A program made the translations under genes and the position numbers. Below are positions 17,902 through 28,205 of a DNA stretch of 64,000 nt, in pieces (position 1 is the stretch's first letter; each line of letters begins with the position of its first letter). This DNA is from Litorilituus lipolyticus (GTDB taxonomy: Bacteria > Pseudomonadota > Gammaproteobacteria > Enterobacterales > Alteromonadaceae): positions 1-64,000 of the forward strand of contig NZ_SAWY01000003.1 of NCBI RefSeq assembly GCF_006439335.1. Reading direction: 5' to 3'. Under the pieces are notes generated by a model. The model worked only from the letters and a program-made list of their open reading frames with translations, did not search any database and was not told where the DNA came from.

Positions 17902-18612
17902 ATGAATATAATCCCACTCAGTAACCTAGCCATTTCTTTCATTCCAGTGATATTGGTTATCGTGATTATGTTTCATTGGTCTTTGAAGATTACTGACTCA
18001 ATTATTGCCATGGCGCGTATGGTTATTCAGTTATTAGCCATAGGATATGCATTAAATTGGATTTTCGCCGTTGAAACACCGCTAATAATTTTACTGCTAT
18101 TAACTTTTATGTTGATCGTTGCAAGTTCCATTGCCTTAAGACCCATTAGCGATAAAAATACCTCAACATTCTTCCAAACATTTATCGCAATCACACTTGG
18201 TAGCGGTTTAACACTAGCATTCATTATTCTATTTGTATTAGAAACAAACCCTTGGTACAAAGCTGATACCATCATCCCGCTTGCAGGCATGATTTTCGCT
18301 AGTGCAATGAATACTGTCAGTATTACAGCTGAACGATTTAGCACGGAATTATCTCACTCAGCTTCAGTTATTAAGGCAAGAGAACAGGCATTTAAAGCAG
18401 GGCTAATTCCTTTATTTAATACTTTGCTGGCTGTGGGTTTAGTAACCTTGCCAGGCATGATGACAGGACAAATCTTTTCTGGTGTATCACCTCTTGTCGC
18501 GGTGAGGTATCAAATTGTTGTGATGTGCATGATCACCGGTGGTGCGGGCATCTCATCTGCTATTTTTTTACTGTTAGCTTGTAAACAATATCTTGCTAAA
18601 AACGATAACTAA
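17902..18612 (+). CDS. FetB/UPF0014-family permease
   Basis: This 236-residue protein has about seven hydrophobic helices. The family stretch ARMVIQLLAIGYALNWIF, the PLAGMIFASAMNTVSITAERF motif and MMTGQIFSGVSPLVAVRYQI match FetB (YbbM), the permease of an ABC exporter that relieves iron stress in E. coli. FetB normally pairs with the ATPase FetA; no such gene is adjacent. It follows the copper-storage gene across a terminator, so metal export is a plausible theme. Family assignment is good; substrate is not known. Confidence 0.82.
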   Translation: MNIIPLSNLAISFIPVILVIVIMFHWSLKITDSIIAMARMVIQLLAIGYALNWIFAVETPLIILLLLTFMLIVASSIALRPISDKNTSTFFQTFIAITLGSGLTLAFIILFVLETNPWYKADTIIPLAGMIFASAMNTVSITAERFSTELSHSASVIKAREQAFKAGLIPLFNTLLAVGLVTLPGMMTGQIFSGVSPLVAVRYQIVVMCMITGGAGISSAIFLLLACKQYLAKNDN

Positions 18613-18712
18613 GTCCTTCATCCATAGATGGCAAGGCAAACTAATTTAACGCTGTAGTAAGGAAAATAGACTGCTAGAAAGCAAGTTGTTATCCCGAACT
18701 GAGGTTAACTAA

Positions 18713-19795
18713 TTAATGGACGATAGCGACTGATTTTATTTGAGCCCAACAGCGCATACCTTCCTTTAATCCTAAGTTTGCTAAAGACTTCCCTGTGAGA
18801 CGAGCAATAATAAATTCATCTCCTACTTTCAAACGTACTAAAGCGATTGGAGAGTTTTCTTCTTGAATAATATCCTCTACTTTACCTGCAAGACGATTAG
18901 CAATACTGGAGTCTTCATGATTTGATAGTGCTAAGCTCACATCTTTTGCTAATATACGCACTCTGACTTCTTCACTAATCTTCTCATCATTATCACTCAG
19001 CCATAACTCACCGCCCGTAAAACCAACTTTCATCAAGTGCCATTGTCGATCTTTTTCCAAAACGGCAGCTTTAATAATAACCCCAGTACCTTGCTCAAAA
19101 TAGCTACTATATTCCAATGTTGAAAAAACTTGCGTTAACTCTCCCTGAGCCTTTACTTTCCCTGCCTCTAATACCACAACATGATCGGCAAGACGTGCAA
19201 CCTCATCTAAAGAATGACTAACATACAATATTGGAATATCGAAATTCTCATGTAAGCGTTCAAGGTATGGCAGTATCTCTCTTTTTCTCGCCGTATCTAA
19301 TGAAGCGAGTGGCTCATCCATTAATAAAATTTTTGGTTGAACCAATAAAGCCCTAGCGATCGCTACACGTTGACGCTCACCACCAGAAAGCTCATTAGGG
19401 TAACGTGTAAGTTGTGATTTAATCCCCAAAACTGAGATGATTCTATCGAAGTTATCTTGACTGACAGTGTGTTCAGCTCGCTTCATGGCGAATAATAAGT
19501 TTTCATGAGCTGATAAATGATCAAACAAACTAGCTTCTTGAAACACGTAGCCTATTGGCCGTTTATAGGTTTTCAAACAGTAGTTATCATTTTGCCAAAC
19601 TTGCCCAGAAACCTCCAAGTGCCCATGTACTGAATCCTCTAAGCCAGCAATACATCTAAGTAGCGTAGTCTTACCTGAGCCAGAATGACCAAAAATAGCC
19701 GTTACCCCTTTGCTGGGTATATCAATTTTTACGTCTAGTGAAAAATCACTTTTTACAGATGAACGATAAGCGACTTTAAAACAGGCTTTGATCAT
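18713..19795 (-). CDS. modC: Molybdate ABC transporter, ATP-binding protein
   Basis: The 360-residue ATPase powers molybdate uptake with ModB and ModA. It has Walker A (GHSGSGKTT), the signature LSGGERQRVAIARAL, Walker B (ILLMDEPLASLD) and the switch motif YVSHSLDE. The C-terminal region (about 290-360) fits the molybdate-binding Mop/TOBE domain. It is the last gene of the modABC operon, 92 bp after modB. Confidence 0.9.
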   Translation of the reverse strand: MIKACFKVAYRSSVKSDFSLDVKIDIPSKGVTAIFGHSGSGKTTLLRCIAGLEDSVHGHLEVSGQVWQNDNYCLKTYKRPIGYVFQEASLFDHLSAHENLLFAMKRAEHTVSQDNFDRIISVLGIKSQLTRYPNELSGGERQRVAIARALLVQPKILLMDEPLASLDTARKREILPYLERLHENFDIPILYVSHSLDEVARLADHVVVLEAGKVKAQGELTQVFSTLEYSSYFEQGTGVIIKAAVLEKDRQWHLMKVGFTGGELWLSDNDEKISEEVRVRILAKDVSLALSNHEDSSIANRLAGKVEDIIQEENSPIALVRLKVGDEFIIARLTGKSLANLGLKEGMRCWAQIKSVAIVH

Positions 19796-19887
19796 GTTAC
19801 TTGGTGTTCCTGATAGATTTGAATATTATTTCACTCTCTTTATAGCACCATGACGATTTAACAGGCATTTTAACCTTAATGGCATAG

Positions 19888-20580
19888 TTACTTAACAGAC
19901 AAAGCATGAACTTTTCCCTTTCGCTGAAAGCCATATAAAGCCAGTAATACGATAAATGAAAACAAAATCATCAATGCAGATAATGCATGTGCCTGCCCAT
20001 ATTCCATGGCCTCGACATGCTCATAAATTTGTACTGAAACCACTTGAGTTTCACCTGGGATATTTCCACCAATCATTAATACCACACCAAACTCCCCTAC
20101 GGTATGAGCAAAGCCTAAAATTGCTGCAGTTATAAAACCAGGCTTGGCTAGAGGCAAAACAACATTAAAAAACGTATCCCATGGCCCTGCTCTTAACGTA
20201 GCAGCAACCTCTAAAGGTCTATCTCCCAAGGATTCTATTGCATTTTGAATAGGTTGAATGACAAATGGCATCGAATAAAAGATTGATGCAATAACTAAGC
20301 CCCAAAAGGTAAAAGGTAAAGTACCTAAGCCCAAGCTTTGAGTAAATTGTCCAACCGCACCATTGGGGCCCATTGCAATTAATAAATAAAAACCAATGAC
20401 CGTTGGAGGTAAAACTAAAGGTAAAGCCACTACTGCGGCAATAGGCCCTTTCCAACGAGAGCTTGTTCTTGCTAGCCACCACGCAATAGGTGTTCCTATT
20501 ATCAACAACAACAAGGTAACAGTACTCGCCAGTTTAATTGTTAACCAAATTGCTGCCATGTCAGCTTGAGAAAAGCTCAT
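19888..20580 (-). CDS. modB: Molybdate ABC transporter, permease
   Basis: This inner-membrane permease is 230 residues from the ATG at 20580, which aligns with the usual ModB N-terminus; a TTG five codons upstream is the alternative. It has about five or six helices and the EAA loop LEVAATLRAGPWDTFFNVVLPLAKPG in part. The GTPIAWWLARTSSRWKG stretch near the N-terminus is typical. It lies between modA and modC on the same strand. Confidence 0.9.
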   Translation of the reverse strand: MSFSQADMAAIWLTIKLASTVTLLLLIIGTPIAWWLARTSSRWKGPIAAVVALPLVLPPTVIGFYLLIAMGPNGAVGQFTQSLGLGTLPFTFWGLVIASIFYSMPFVIQPIQNAIESLGDRPLEVAATLRAGPWDTFFNVVLPLAKPGFITAAILGFAHTVGEFGVVLMIGGNIPGETQVVSVQIYEHVEAMEYGQAHALSALMILFSFIVLLALYGFQRKGKVHALSVK

Positions 20581-20635
20581 ATTACCATATTCCAACGTTT
20601 GTACACACTCGATAAATAGACCAAGATTTCATCAC

Positions 20636-21400
20636 TTAATGCTCATAATGAGAAGTAGTATAACCAAACGACGTCATGATGTTTTTAACTTCTGTCGAAC
20701 GCATAAAAGCAATAAAATCTTGAGATACTTGATTATTTTTAGCTCGTTTTAGTATTGCTGCATCTTGTTTTATTGGCTGATAGTATGAATGGGGAATTAC
20801 CCAGCTTGAACCTGATGAAATCACACCATTGTTCATTACTTGCGATAAAGCAACAAACCCTATTTCAGCATTACCTGTTTTGGCAAATTGAAATGCTTGG
20901 GCAATATTTTCAGCAATGACTTGTTTTGTTCTAACTTGCTCACTCAAAGATATATTCGCTAATACTTCTTGAGCTGCTCTACCATATGGCGCTAACTTAG
21001 GATTTGCCATAGCAAGTTTATTAAAATGTCCTTCAGCTAAAAAGGCAGCGCCATCCACAAAATAATCCTCTGTGGGAGACCACAAAACCAGCGCACCAAT
21101 TGCATAAGTAAAGCGACTATTTTTTACGGTTAAGTTAGCTTTTTCCAAAGCCGTAATTTTTACTTGATCTGCTGAGAAGAAGATATGGTAAGGTGCGCCA
21201 TGGCTAATTTGTGCAAAAAACTTACCCGAAGATCCAAAAGACATAACCACTTTATGACCGCTCTTTTTTTCAAAAACTTTTACGATTTTTTTCATCGGCA
21301 TAATAAAGTTCGAAGCAACAGCAATATTAATTTGCTCGGCTCTAACGGGTAAAAACAGTAAGGTAAAAATAATTGCGACTAAACTACGCATAATAGACAT
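20636..21400 (-). CDS. modA: Molybdate ABC transporter, substrate-binding protein
   Basis: This 254-residue periplasmic protein binds molybdate or tungstate for import. It has a signal peptide (MSIMRSLVAIIFTLLFLPVRA), then the family start EQINIAVASNF. Other family stretches are MSFGSSGKFFAQISHGAPYHIFFSAD, in two parts, and ANPKLAPYGRAAQEVL. It is the first gene of modABC. I looked for a ModE site upstream and found nothing convincing. Confidence 0.9.
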   Translation of the reverse strand: MSIMRSLVAIIFTLLFLPVRAEQINIAVASNFIMPMKKIVKVFEKKSGHKVVMSFGSSGKFFAQISHGAPYHIFFSADQVKITALEKANLTVKNSRFTYAIGALVLWSPTEDYFVDGAAFLAEGHFNKLAMANPKLAPYGRAAQEVLANISLSEQVRTKQVIAENIAQAFQFAKTGNAEIGFVALSQVMNNGVISSGSSWVIPHSYYQPIKQDAAILKRAKNNQVSQDFIAFMRSTEVKNIMTSFGYTTSHYEH

Positions 21401-21671
21401 CTAGTAAATGAAAATATAAAAAGTACACAGTAGCTATATAATAATTAAGCACTAATACGGCACGGTAAAATTATCGCTCTATACTAGGTTATCAATATAA
21501 ACAGTACAAGTTTGAATAAGTTAACTTTCGCTAAAATTCCCCTATACTTATTCTAGTTCAGTGTATTTCAAAGACAGTTTAGACCAAATGATATTTTTAT
21601 AAGGTAAGTACCCTTGATAAAACTCACTCTAACCTTTACCCTGCGCCACTTTAATTCCCTTATCTAATTTA

Positions 21672-22553
21672 GTGAAAGCCATGCCTGCTAGTATTGCCTT
21701 GATCATTGCCACCTTTTTGTGGGGTAGCTCATTTATCGCACTAAAATATGCAATCAATATATACGATCCATCTTTTGTTATTTTCTTTAGAATGCTGATC
21801 ACACTTATTCTTTGTATCACTTTATGGCGTTGGGTGAAGAAGTTTACTTACCAACAGGGTGACTGGAAATACTTACTCAGTATGTCTATCGCTGAGCCAT
21901 GCTTATACTACTTGTTTGAAGGCAATGCAATGAAGTACACCTCAGCTTCCCAAGCAGGTGTCTTAGTCTCATGTTTTCCTTTATTGGTCGCCATCGTTGC
22001 ATATTTAATGTTAAAAGAAAAAGTCACTAAACGAATAGCCATTGGTTTTAGTTTCTGTATTGGTGGTGGCGTGTTATTAACCTTAGTATCTGAAACCTCA
22101 AGTCAAGCACCAAACCCTGCTCTTGGGAATTTTCTAGAGTTTTTAGCCATGGTCTGCGCGGCTTATTACGCCGTGAGTGTTAAACATTTATCACAACGTT
22201 ATTCACCGCTGTCATTGATTGCTCTGCAAGGCCTAGCAGGCTCAATATTTTTTGCTCCCTTTTTACTCTTTATTGAAATTCCCCCGGTTCATGATATTAC
22301 TGCCCTTATTGGCATTTTTTACTTAGGTGCTTTTGTCACAATAGGTGCCTATGGCATGTATAACTATGCCATCACTAAAGTTTCTGTGCTTACAGCAGCG
22401 GCATTTACCAATTTAATCCCCATTTTCACGTTATTATTATCAGCCATAATTTTAGGCGAGAGTCTAACAGTGCATCAATGGGGATGTATTTTATTAGTTT
22501 TCATTGGGGTATATATCAGCCAAAAGAAAACCCGAAAATCGCTACTGAGCTAA
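21672..22553 (+). CDS. EamA/DMT-family transporter
   Basis: The 293-residue membrane protein has about ten helices in two EamA repeats. Typical features are LIIATFLWGSSFIALKYAI at the N-terminus and ILGESLTVHQWGCILLVFIGVY at the C-terminus. Members of the drug/metabolite superfamily export amino acids or other metabolites; the substrate cannot be inferred. A GTG at 21672 and an ATG at 21681 are both possible starts, neither with a strong ribosome-binding site. It is divergent from modA. Confidence 0.82.
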   Translation: MKAMPASIALIIATFLWGSSFIALKYAINIYDPSFVIFFRMLITLILCITLWRWVKKFTYQQGDWKYLLSMSIAEPCLYYLFEGNAMKYTSASQAGVLVSCFPLLVAIVAYLMLKEKVTKRIAIGFSFCIGGGVLLTLVSETSSQAPNPALGNFLEFLAMVCAAYYAVSVKHLSQRYSPLSLIALQGLAGSIFFAPFLLFIEIPPVHDITALIGIFYLGAFVTIGAYGMYNYAITKVSVLTAAAFTNLIPIFTLLLSAIILGESLTVHQWGCILLVFIGVYISQKKTRKSLLS

Positions 22554-22562
22554 AAATAGCCA

Positions 22563-22571
22563 TGTTATAAT
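22563..22571 (+). promoter_or_regulatory. Extended -10 promoter element for purine permease operon
   Basis: TGTTATAAT is a perfect extended -10 box, about 45 bp before the permease start. No good -35 box accompanies it. Confidence 0.45.
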
Positions 22572-22614
22572 CCACGCAATTTTTCACCATTTACTCCAGC
22601 AACAAGAGCCTCTT

Positions 22615-23907
22615 ATGTTAGATAAGTTTTTCCAATTAACTTCACATAAAACAACAGTAAAGCAAGAAGTTATAGCAGGTGTTACCACCTTCTTAACTAT
22701 GGCTTACATTATATTTGTTAATCCCGCCATGCTAGCAGATGCTGGCATGGATCACGGTGCGGTTTTTGTCGCAACCTGTATTGCCGCTGCCATTGGTTGT
22801 TTTATTATGGGGTTCATTGCTAATTATCCTATTGCATTAGCGCCAGGTATGGGCTTAAACGCCTTTTTCACTTATACCGTAGTGCTTGATATGGGCTATA
22901 GTTGGCAAGTAGCCTTAGGTGGGGTATTTATTTCAGGTATTGTCTTTATTCTTCTAAGTTTATTTAGCATCAGAGAATGGATAATCAACAGCATTCCCCA
23001 TGCACTTCGCTCTGGCATAGCTGCAGGCATTGGCTTATTTTTAGCGCTAATAGCGCTTAAAAATGCCGGCATTGTTGTTGATAGCCCAGCAACTTTAGTT
23101 ACTTTAGGTGATATAACCGCAATAGAACCTATCTTAGCGGCTATTGGCTTGTTCGTTATTGTTGGCCTTGCTAGTAAAGGTATCAATGGTTCAGTCATGC
23201 TTTCTATTATCATTATTACGTTATTGGCACTTTTACTCGGTAAGGTTGAATATCAAGGCATTGTTTCTATGCCACCTTCAGTAATGCCAACCTTTATGCA
23301 GTTAGATATTGCAGGCGCACTTGAAGTAGGTATGTTAAGTGTTATTTTTGCCTTCTTATTTGTTGATTTATTTGATACTTCAGGAACGCTTATCGCTGTA
23401 GCACAACGCGGTAAATTACTGGCTAAAGACGGTTCATTTCCACGCCTAGGTAAAGCCCTACTAGCAGACTCTACTGCCACGGTTGCTGGCAGTATGCTAG
23501 GTACATCAACAACAACAAGTTATGTTGAAAGCACTGCTGGTGTTGCTGCTGGTGGTCGTACGGGGTTAACTGCCGTGGTGGTTGGCTCATTATTCTTATT
23601 AGCGATTTTATTTTCACCACTAGCAGCTATGGTACCGGCTTACGCAACTGCTGGGCCTTTATTTTACGTAGCTGTGTTAATGATGTCAGGTTTAGTCAAT
23701 ATTGATTGGGACGACTTACTCGATGCTGTACCTGTAGCCATTATTTGTATCACTATGCCATTAACTTTTTCAATTGCTCATGGTATTGCTTTTGGCTTTA
23801 TTAGCTATGTTGCAGTACGCTTATTTAGTGGCAAGGTAAAAACCTTAAATATTAGCGTGGTCATTCTTGCCTTATTGTTTATCGGCAAATTTGCTTTTTA
23901 TGGATAA
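22615..23907 (+). CDS. Purine permease, AzgA-type (guanine/hypoxanthine/adenine)
   Basis: This 430-residue inner-membrane protein belongs to the AzgA branch of the NCS2 permeases, which take up adenine, guanine or hypoxanthine with protons. Signature stretches are GVTTFLTMAYIIFVNPAML, ANYPIALAPGMGLNAFF and DLFDTSGTLIAVAQRG, the last two lining the substrate site. It is 5 bp from the Tsx-like gene on the same strand, so a purine uptake operon spanning both membranes is likely. Exact purine preference is not clear. Confidence 0.88.
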   Translation: MLDKFFQLTSHKTTVKQEVIAGVTTFLTMAYIIFVNPAMLADAGMDHGAVFVATCIAAAIGCFIMGFIANYPIALAPGMGLNAFFTYTVVLDMGYSWQVALGGVFISGIVFILLSLFSIREWIINSIPHALRSGIAAGIGLFLALIALKNAGIVVDSPATLVTLGDITAIEPILAAIGLFVIVGLASKGINGSVMLSIIIITLLALLLGKVEYQGIVSMPPSVMPTFMQLDIAGALEVGMLSVIFAFLFVDLFDTSGTLIAVAQRGKLLAKDGSFPRLGKALLADSTATVAGSMLGTSTTTSYVESTAGVAAGGRTGLTAVVVGSLFLLAILFSPLAAMVPAYATAGPLFYVAVLMMSGLVNIDWDDLLDAVPVAIICITMPLTFSIAHGIAFGFISYVAVRLFSGKVKTLNISVVILALLFIGKFAFYG

Positions 23908-23912
23908 ATATA

Positions 23913-24680
23913 ATGATTAATAAAAATTGTACAAAGCTATTATCACTTACTCTTTTATGCTCTATAACAACAGCCAATGCTGAAACATATTGGAGTGACA
24001 ACAGTTTATCATATTTAAAAAATTTACAAGATTTTGAAGTGCTTACCAATGACGATATTAACGTGTTCACTTTTGAGCATGTCTCTGGACATAACTGGGG
24101 CGATGTATTTTTCTTCGTTGATAGAATCAATGGAAAAGCTGACAATAACAACCCAAAGCATAAAGAAACTTACAGTGAGTTTTCACCAAGATTAAGTTTA
24201 AGTTACCTCACAGGAAATGACGTATCGTTTGGGATTATTAAAGACGTATTTATTGCTGGTACCTATGAGTACTCTAGTGGCACCTCTGGTGACTTCGGTT
24301 TTGGCTTTGATAATTATCTATACGGTATTGGTGCCTCATGGAATTTATTTGATAAGGGCTTCTTTAACACAAACCTTTATTACGCCAACAATGAAAAAAT
24401 AGACAACGATCAACAGCTCACCGTATCGTGGGGCTATCCCATGGAGTTTGGTAAGCACCATATTATGTTTGATGGATACATAGATTGGTCAACATCAGCT
24501 GACGATCATGAAGCTGATTTTCACTTTAACCCACAACTTAAGCTTGATGTCGGTAATTATTTTGGTAACCCCAAAAAACTAGAAGTGGGTATTGAGTATA
24601 GCTTCTGGCGTAATAAGTTTGGAATTGCTGGGCTTGATGATGAAAGCACCGTGAGCTTTTTAATTAAAGCACATTTATAG
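23913..24680 (+). CDS. Tsx-like nucleoside-specific outer-membrane channel
   Basis: The 255-residue protein has a signal peptide (cut after TANA) and an aromatic-rich beta-barrel body. Stretches such as FTFEHVSGHNWGDVFFFVDR, YEYSSGTSGDFGFG and the final beta strand resemble the Tsx/OmpK family of nucleoside channels. Tsx in E. coli admits nucleosides through the outer membrane. Its position 5 bp after an AzgA-type permease supports purine salvage. A hairpin follows. Confidence 0.75.
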   Translation: MINKNCTKLLSLTLLCSITTANAETYWSDNSLSYLKNLQDFEVLTNDDINVFTFEHVSGHNWGDVFFFVDRINGKADNNNPKHKETYSEFSPRLSLSYLTGNDVSFGIIKDVFIAGTYEYSSGTSGDFGFGFDNYLYGIGASWNLFDKGFFNTNLYYANNEKIDNDQQLTVSWGYPMEFGKHHIMFDGYIDWSTSADDHEADFHFNPQLKLDVGNYFGNPKKLEVGIEYSFWRNKFGIAGLDDESTVSFLIKAHL

Positions 24681-24702
24681 ACTGCTAATTTTTACTTCTA
24701 TA

Positions 24703-24731
24703 TTAGATGTTTGCATAATGTAAGCATCTAA
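24703..24731 (+). terminator. Hairpin after tsx-like gene
   Basis: A 12-bp stem containing two G-T pairs, loop ATAAT, followed by TTCTATTT. A plausible but weak terminator. Confidence 0.5.
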
Positions 24732-24885
24732 TTCTATTTCCTTCCCATCTATCGCTAATGTAATCAATTTTTTATATATAGCCAATTCCTCTCTTTTAGT
24801 GATCGTATAAGATATACAGAGCAGCTCTGTAATGATAAAGTCCCCATAAATAAATCGTGTTTACACTTTTCTTCACAGGATAATT

Positions 24886-26109
24886 ATGACTTCAATTGAT
24901 TCTATTTCGGCTGAATACGTAAAACTTTCTTTAGGCATTGGACAGCATTGTCCTAATTATGTTGATGCATATTACGGCCCTAAAGCGTGGCAAGAAGAGC
25001 TAATTAAGCAAACACTACCACAGCTAAAAGATAAAGCTACTTTACTTATTAATAGCATAAACAGCTTAGATAATATTACAGAATCTGAGAGTAAAATTAG
25101 GCTAGACTATTTAAAAGCACATATCAGTGCCTGCAATGTGTATATTGATATTTTAATGGGAAATACACTCGATTTTTATAGCGAGTGTGAAGCATTATAT
25201 GATGCAAAACCACCTAAATATGATGAGCAGCACTTCGATAAAATTTTGGCAGAATTAGATAAGTTGGTACCTGGTTCAGGAGATCTCGCTACACGATTTG
25301 TTAATTACAGAGAGAATTTTGTTATTAACAAAGACAAGTTAGATGCTGTTTTTGAAGCGGCAATTGCAGAAGCACGAAGCAGAACCTTAAAACATATTTC
25401 ACTACCTAAAAGCGAAAATTTTACTGTTGAGTTAGTTCAAGAGCAGGTTTGGACGGCCTATAACTGGTTTAAGGGAAATAGCTACAGCCTTATTCAACTT
25501 AATACAGACATTAACATCTACATAGAGCGAGCCATCGACTTAGCTGCCCATGAAGGTTATCCGGGCCACCATGTCTTTAACGCATTGATGGAAAAACACT
25601 TAGTTAATCAACGCAACTGGGTAGAGTACTCCATTTATAATTTATTTGGTCCAACATCATTACTTGCCGAAGGTAGTGCTAATTATGGCATTGAAGTGGC
25701 CTTTCCTTGGGAAGAACGAATAGCGTTTGAGCGTGATGTGCTTTTCCCAATAGCAGGCATAGATCCCAACGCAAGTGAACTCTACTACAAAATCCTAAAA
25801 CTCATGGCAAAGCTTGCCTACGCTGATAATATGGTGGCACAACGTTATTGTGATAACGAAATAGACAAAAACCAAGCCATTGCATTATTAATGAAGTACA
25901 GCTTATGTACCGAGGCTAGAGCAACACAACGCTTAAGCTTTTATCAGCAAAATCGCTCATATGTTATTACCTACAATTATGGACAAGATTTAGTACATGA
26001 CTATTTAGCAAAAAAAGTTTCTTCTGATTCTGCGCAAGAGCTATGGCATGAGTTCACGGTATTATTGGCTAGACCAAAAACTGCATCAATGATGCAAGCT
26101 GAACTTTAG
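24886..26109 (+). CDS. DUF885-like metallopeptidase
   Basis: The 407-residue protein lacks a signal peptide and is likely cytoplasmic. It has the HEGYPGHH motif at 222-229, which is the HExxPGHH zinc-site pattern of the DUF885 family, with a downstream glutamate motif LLAEGSANYG. DUF885 members are putative zinc metallopeptidases, usually longer (about 550-600 residues) and often exported; this one is a short form. The gene stands alone with its own terminator. Substrate unknown. Confidence 0.72.
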   Translation: MTSIDSISAEYVKLSLGIGQHCPNYVDAYYGPKAWQEELIKQTLPQLKDKATLLINSINSLDNITESESKIRLDYLKAHISACNVYIDILMGNTLDFYSECEALYDAKPPKYDEQHFDKILAELDKLVPGSGDLATRFVNYRENFVINKDKLDAVFEAAIAEARSRTLKHISLPKSENFTVELVQEQVWTAYNWFKGNSYSLIQLNTDINIYIERAIDLAAHEGYPGHHVFNALMEKHLVNQRNWVEYSIYNLFGPTSLLAEGSANYGIEVAFPWEERIAFERDVLFPIAGIDPNASELYYKILKLMAKLAYADNMVAQRYCDNEIDKNQAIALLMKYSLCTEARATQRLSFYQQNRSYVITYNYGQDLVHDYLAKKVSSDSAQELWHEFTVLLARPKTASMMQAEL

Positions 26110-26147
26110 TTAGTAACAGATACTTTGCATTAGAACATCATAATCAT

Positions 26148-26173
26148 AAAAACCAGCTTATTTGCTGGTTTTT
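26148..26173 (+). terminator. Terminator between DUF885 and chemoreceptor genes
   Basis: Stem AAAAACCAGC / GCTGGTTTTT with a short loop and T-run on the plus strand. The A-run on the other side lets it also terminate the converging chemoreceptor gene. Confidence 0.8.
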
Positions 26174-26195
26174 ATATTCAAAGGTTCAACAATAA

Positions 26196-28205
26196 TTAAA
26201 TCTTAAAACGCCCTACTAAATCTTTAAGCCTATCTGTTTTAGTTTCTAGAGCTGAACTAATTGCCATTAAGCTTTGCGCTTCATCACTGGTATCTGTACC
26301 CAGTTGATTAACATGTTGCATCATCTCTCGAATATTCTGCGCAACATTATCTTGTTCACTCGTAATATTAACAATTTCTTGCATATCATCTCGATTTGTT
26401 TCAACAACTGAAGCAATCTCGGTAAGTTGAGTATGTACAGTTTTACTGTTATCCATATATTGATTCACTTGCTCACGTGTATTACTCATACTATCTTCAG
26501 CGGCATGCGCTTTCGCTTGCAAATCTTCAATATTTTGCTGAATACTTGTTGTTGATTCTTGTGTGCGTTGAGCTAACTGACGAACTTCGTCAGCTACTAC
26601 CGCAAATCCTCTGCCATGCTCACCAGCCCGTGCTGATTCAATAGCAGCATTTAAGGCTAATAAGTTAGTTTGATCGGCAATGTTTTTAATCACATCCATC
26701 ACTTCACCAATTGATTGACTGCTCGCTCGTAGTTCTTCAATGGTATGTACTGCGCTATCAAAGTTGGCGTTGAGTTTTACCAGTCCATCCATAGAGCTAG
26801 CAAGTACATCTTGTCCTTTTTGTGAGGTTTGACTGGCAATATGCGCGGTTTCTCGTGCGGTAGAAATTCGCTCTTTTATAGTATGAGCATTTTCGGCCAT
26901 GCTTGAAACGGTCTCTGTGGCTAAGTGTAATTCTTGCTCAGCATCACTGGTTTTGCTGACCGTAATTTCACTCACTTTAGCAACTTTCACCGTAGTGTCT
27001 CTTAACTCTTCACTCGTTTGCTGCACACGAGAAACAATATTTTGGATTTGTTCTATAAAACGATTAAATGCATCAGAAAGTTGACCAACTTCATCATCAC
27101 TTTTAATTTTAATTCGCTGTGATAAATCGCCTGCACCACCTGCAATCTCAACTAAAGCTTGTTTTACCGATAACAATGGTTGAAGCAACTTAGCCGTTGA
27201 AAACCAGAGTACCAGCAAGGTAATTAGAAGAATGCCTAAACTTACGAGTATCGCTGATATCATCGCCTCATCTACCGGCGCATCCACATAATCTTGCGGT
27301 ACCATAACGGCAAGTTTCCACTTCAAGTTTAACTTATCTACAACAACATCACGATATTGCACATGATATTGCTCGTTGTTCCAAACAACTTTTGCTGTGC
27401 CTTTAGCCCTGCTAAGCATTTGCTCGTTCAAGTCAGAGAAACCATTATGTTGATTATTGTTTTCTAAGTTGGCTAACTTTATGTTGGTTGTTTTTCGTTC
27501 AGCAATATTTACGTCTGCTAACTTCTCAGAGTTAAAGACAATCATATCGCCATTATTATCAATCAAAAATGCTTGGCCTACCCCATTAAAGTTAATTTTT
27601 GATACGATTTCATCTATTGCTTGTAAGTAAAGATCAACACCGCCAGCCCCAATAAATTCATTACTGAAATTCACAATAGGGAAATTAATAGCGACATAGA
27701 AAGATTCAATTTGTGGTTCATAAGTCACACCACTAACATTCCAAGCATTAGTATCTCTAACTTCTTGCCACCACGGACGGGTCAGTACGTTATAGCCTGT
27801 CAATCCAGATACGCCGCCTTGATCAAAATATTCCCCCGTATATTTAGAGCCAAAAAAAACAGAGGCGATATCTTCTCTCCCCTCCATTTCTCGAGAAAAA
27901 ACCTTCATCAAGCGTTTGTATTCAGGCGTGTCTAAATTTTGACCTCTGTCTCGATGTTGTTCAAACCAATCAATTAGCCAAGTGTTTCTAAAAATAACTT
28001 CAGCACGCGTGATATGTGTTTTGAAATAACTTTCAATATCAGAAGCATAAAGCTCAATGGATTTTTCTATATCACTGTCTAAGCGCTCACTGGTATTTTC
28101 GCTAACTTTAGAAACTAGGATATAAGTGGTGATTAACAGAATAACAAAAATGGCTGAGGCCGTGGCGCCGACAAGTTTTGCCGTAACAGAATTTTTTAAT
28201 TTCAT
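26196..28205 (-). CDS. Methyl-accepting chemotaxis protein with dCache sensor
   Basis: From the ATG at 28205, preceded by AAGG, this is a 669-residue receptor. A first membrane helix (about 10-32) leads into a double-Cache periplasmic sensor (about 40-300), with [18 protein letters not shown] and [13 protein letters not shown] typical of dCache_1. A second helix, a HAMP domain (about 340-395) and the long signalling coil follow. The tip hairpin is intact ([37 protein letters not shown] in parts). No C-terminal methylation pentapeptide is seen; it ends VGRFKI. The ligand may be an amino acid or small acid but is not predictable. Confidence 0.9.
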   Translation of the reverse strand: MKLKNSVTAKLVGATASAIFVILLITTYILVSKVSENTSERLDSDIEKSIELYASDIESYFKTHITRAEVIFRNTWLIDWFEQHRDRGQNLDTPEYKRLMKVFSREMEGREDIASVFFGSKYTGEYFDQGGVSGLTGYNVLTRPWWQEVRDTNAWNVSGVTYEPQIESFYVAINFPIVNFSNEFIGAGGVDLYLQAIDEIVSKINFNGVGQAFLIDNNGDMIVFNSEKLADVNIAERKTTNIKLANLENNNQHNGFSDLNEQMLSRAKGTAKVVWNNEQYHVQYRDVVVDKLNLKWKLAVMVPQDYVDAPVDEAMISAILVSLGILLITLLVLWFSTAKLLQPLLSVKQALVEIAGGAGDLSQRIKIKSDDEVGQLSDAFNRFIEQIQNIVSRVQQTSEELRDTTVKVAKVSEITVSKTSDAEQELHLATETVSSMAENAHTIKERISTARETAHIASQTSQKGQDVLASSMDGLVKLNANFDSAVHTIEELRASSQSIGEVMDVIKNIADQTNLLALNAAIESARAGEHGRGFAVVADEVRQLAQRTQESTTSIQQNIEDLQAKAHAAEDSMSNTREQVNQYMDNSKTVHTQLTEIASVVETNRDDMQEIVNITSEQDNVAQNIREMMQHVNQLGTDTSDEAQSLMAISSALETKTDRLKDLVGRFKI

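Noticed and set aside
21401-21671. ModE operator before modA
   Set aside because: Only loose TATA-like pieces; no symmetrical match to the ModE consensus as I know it.
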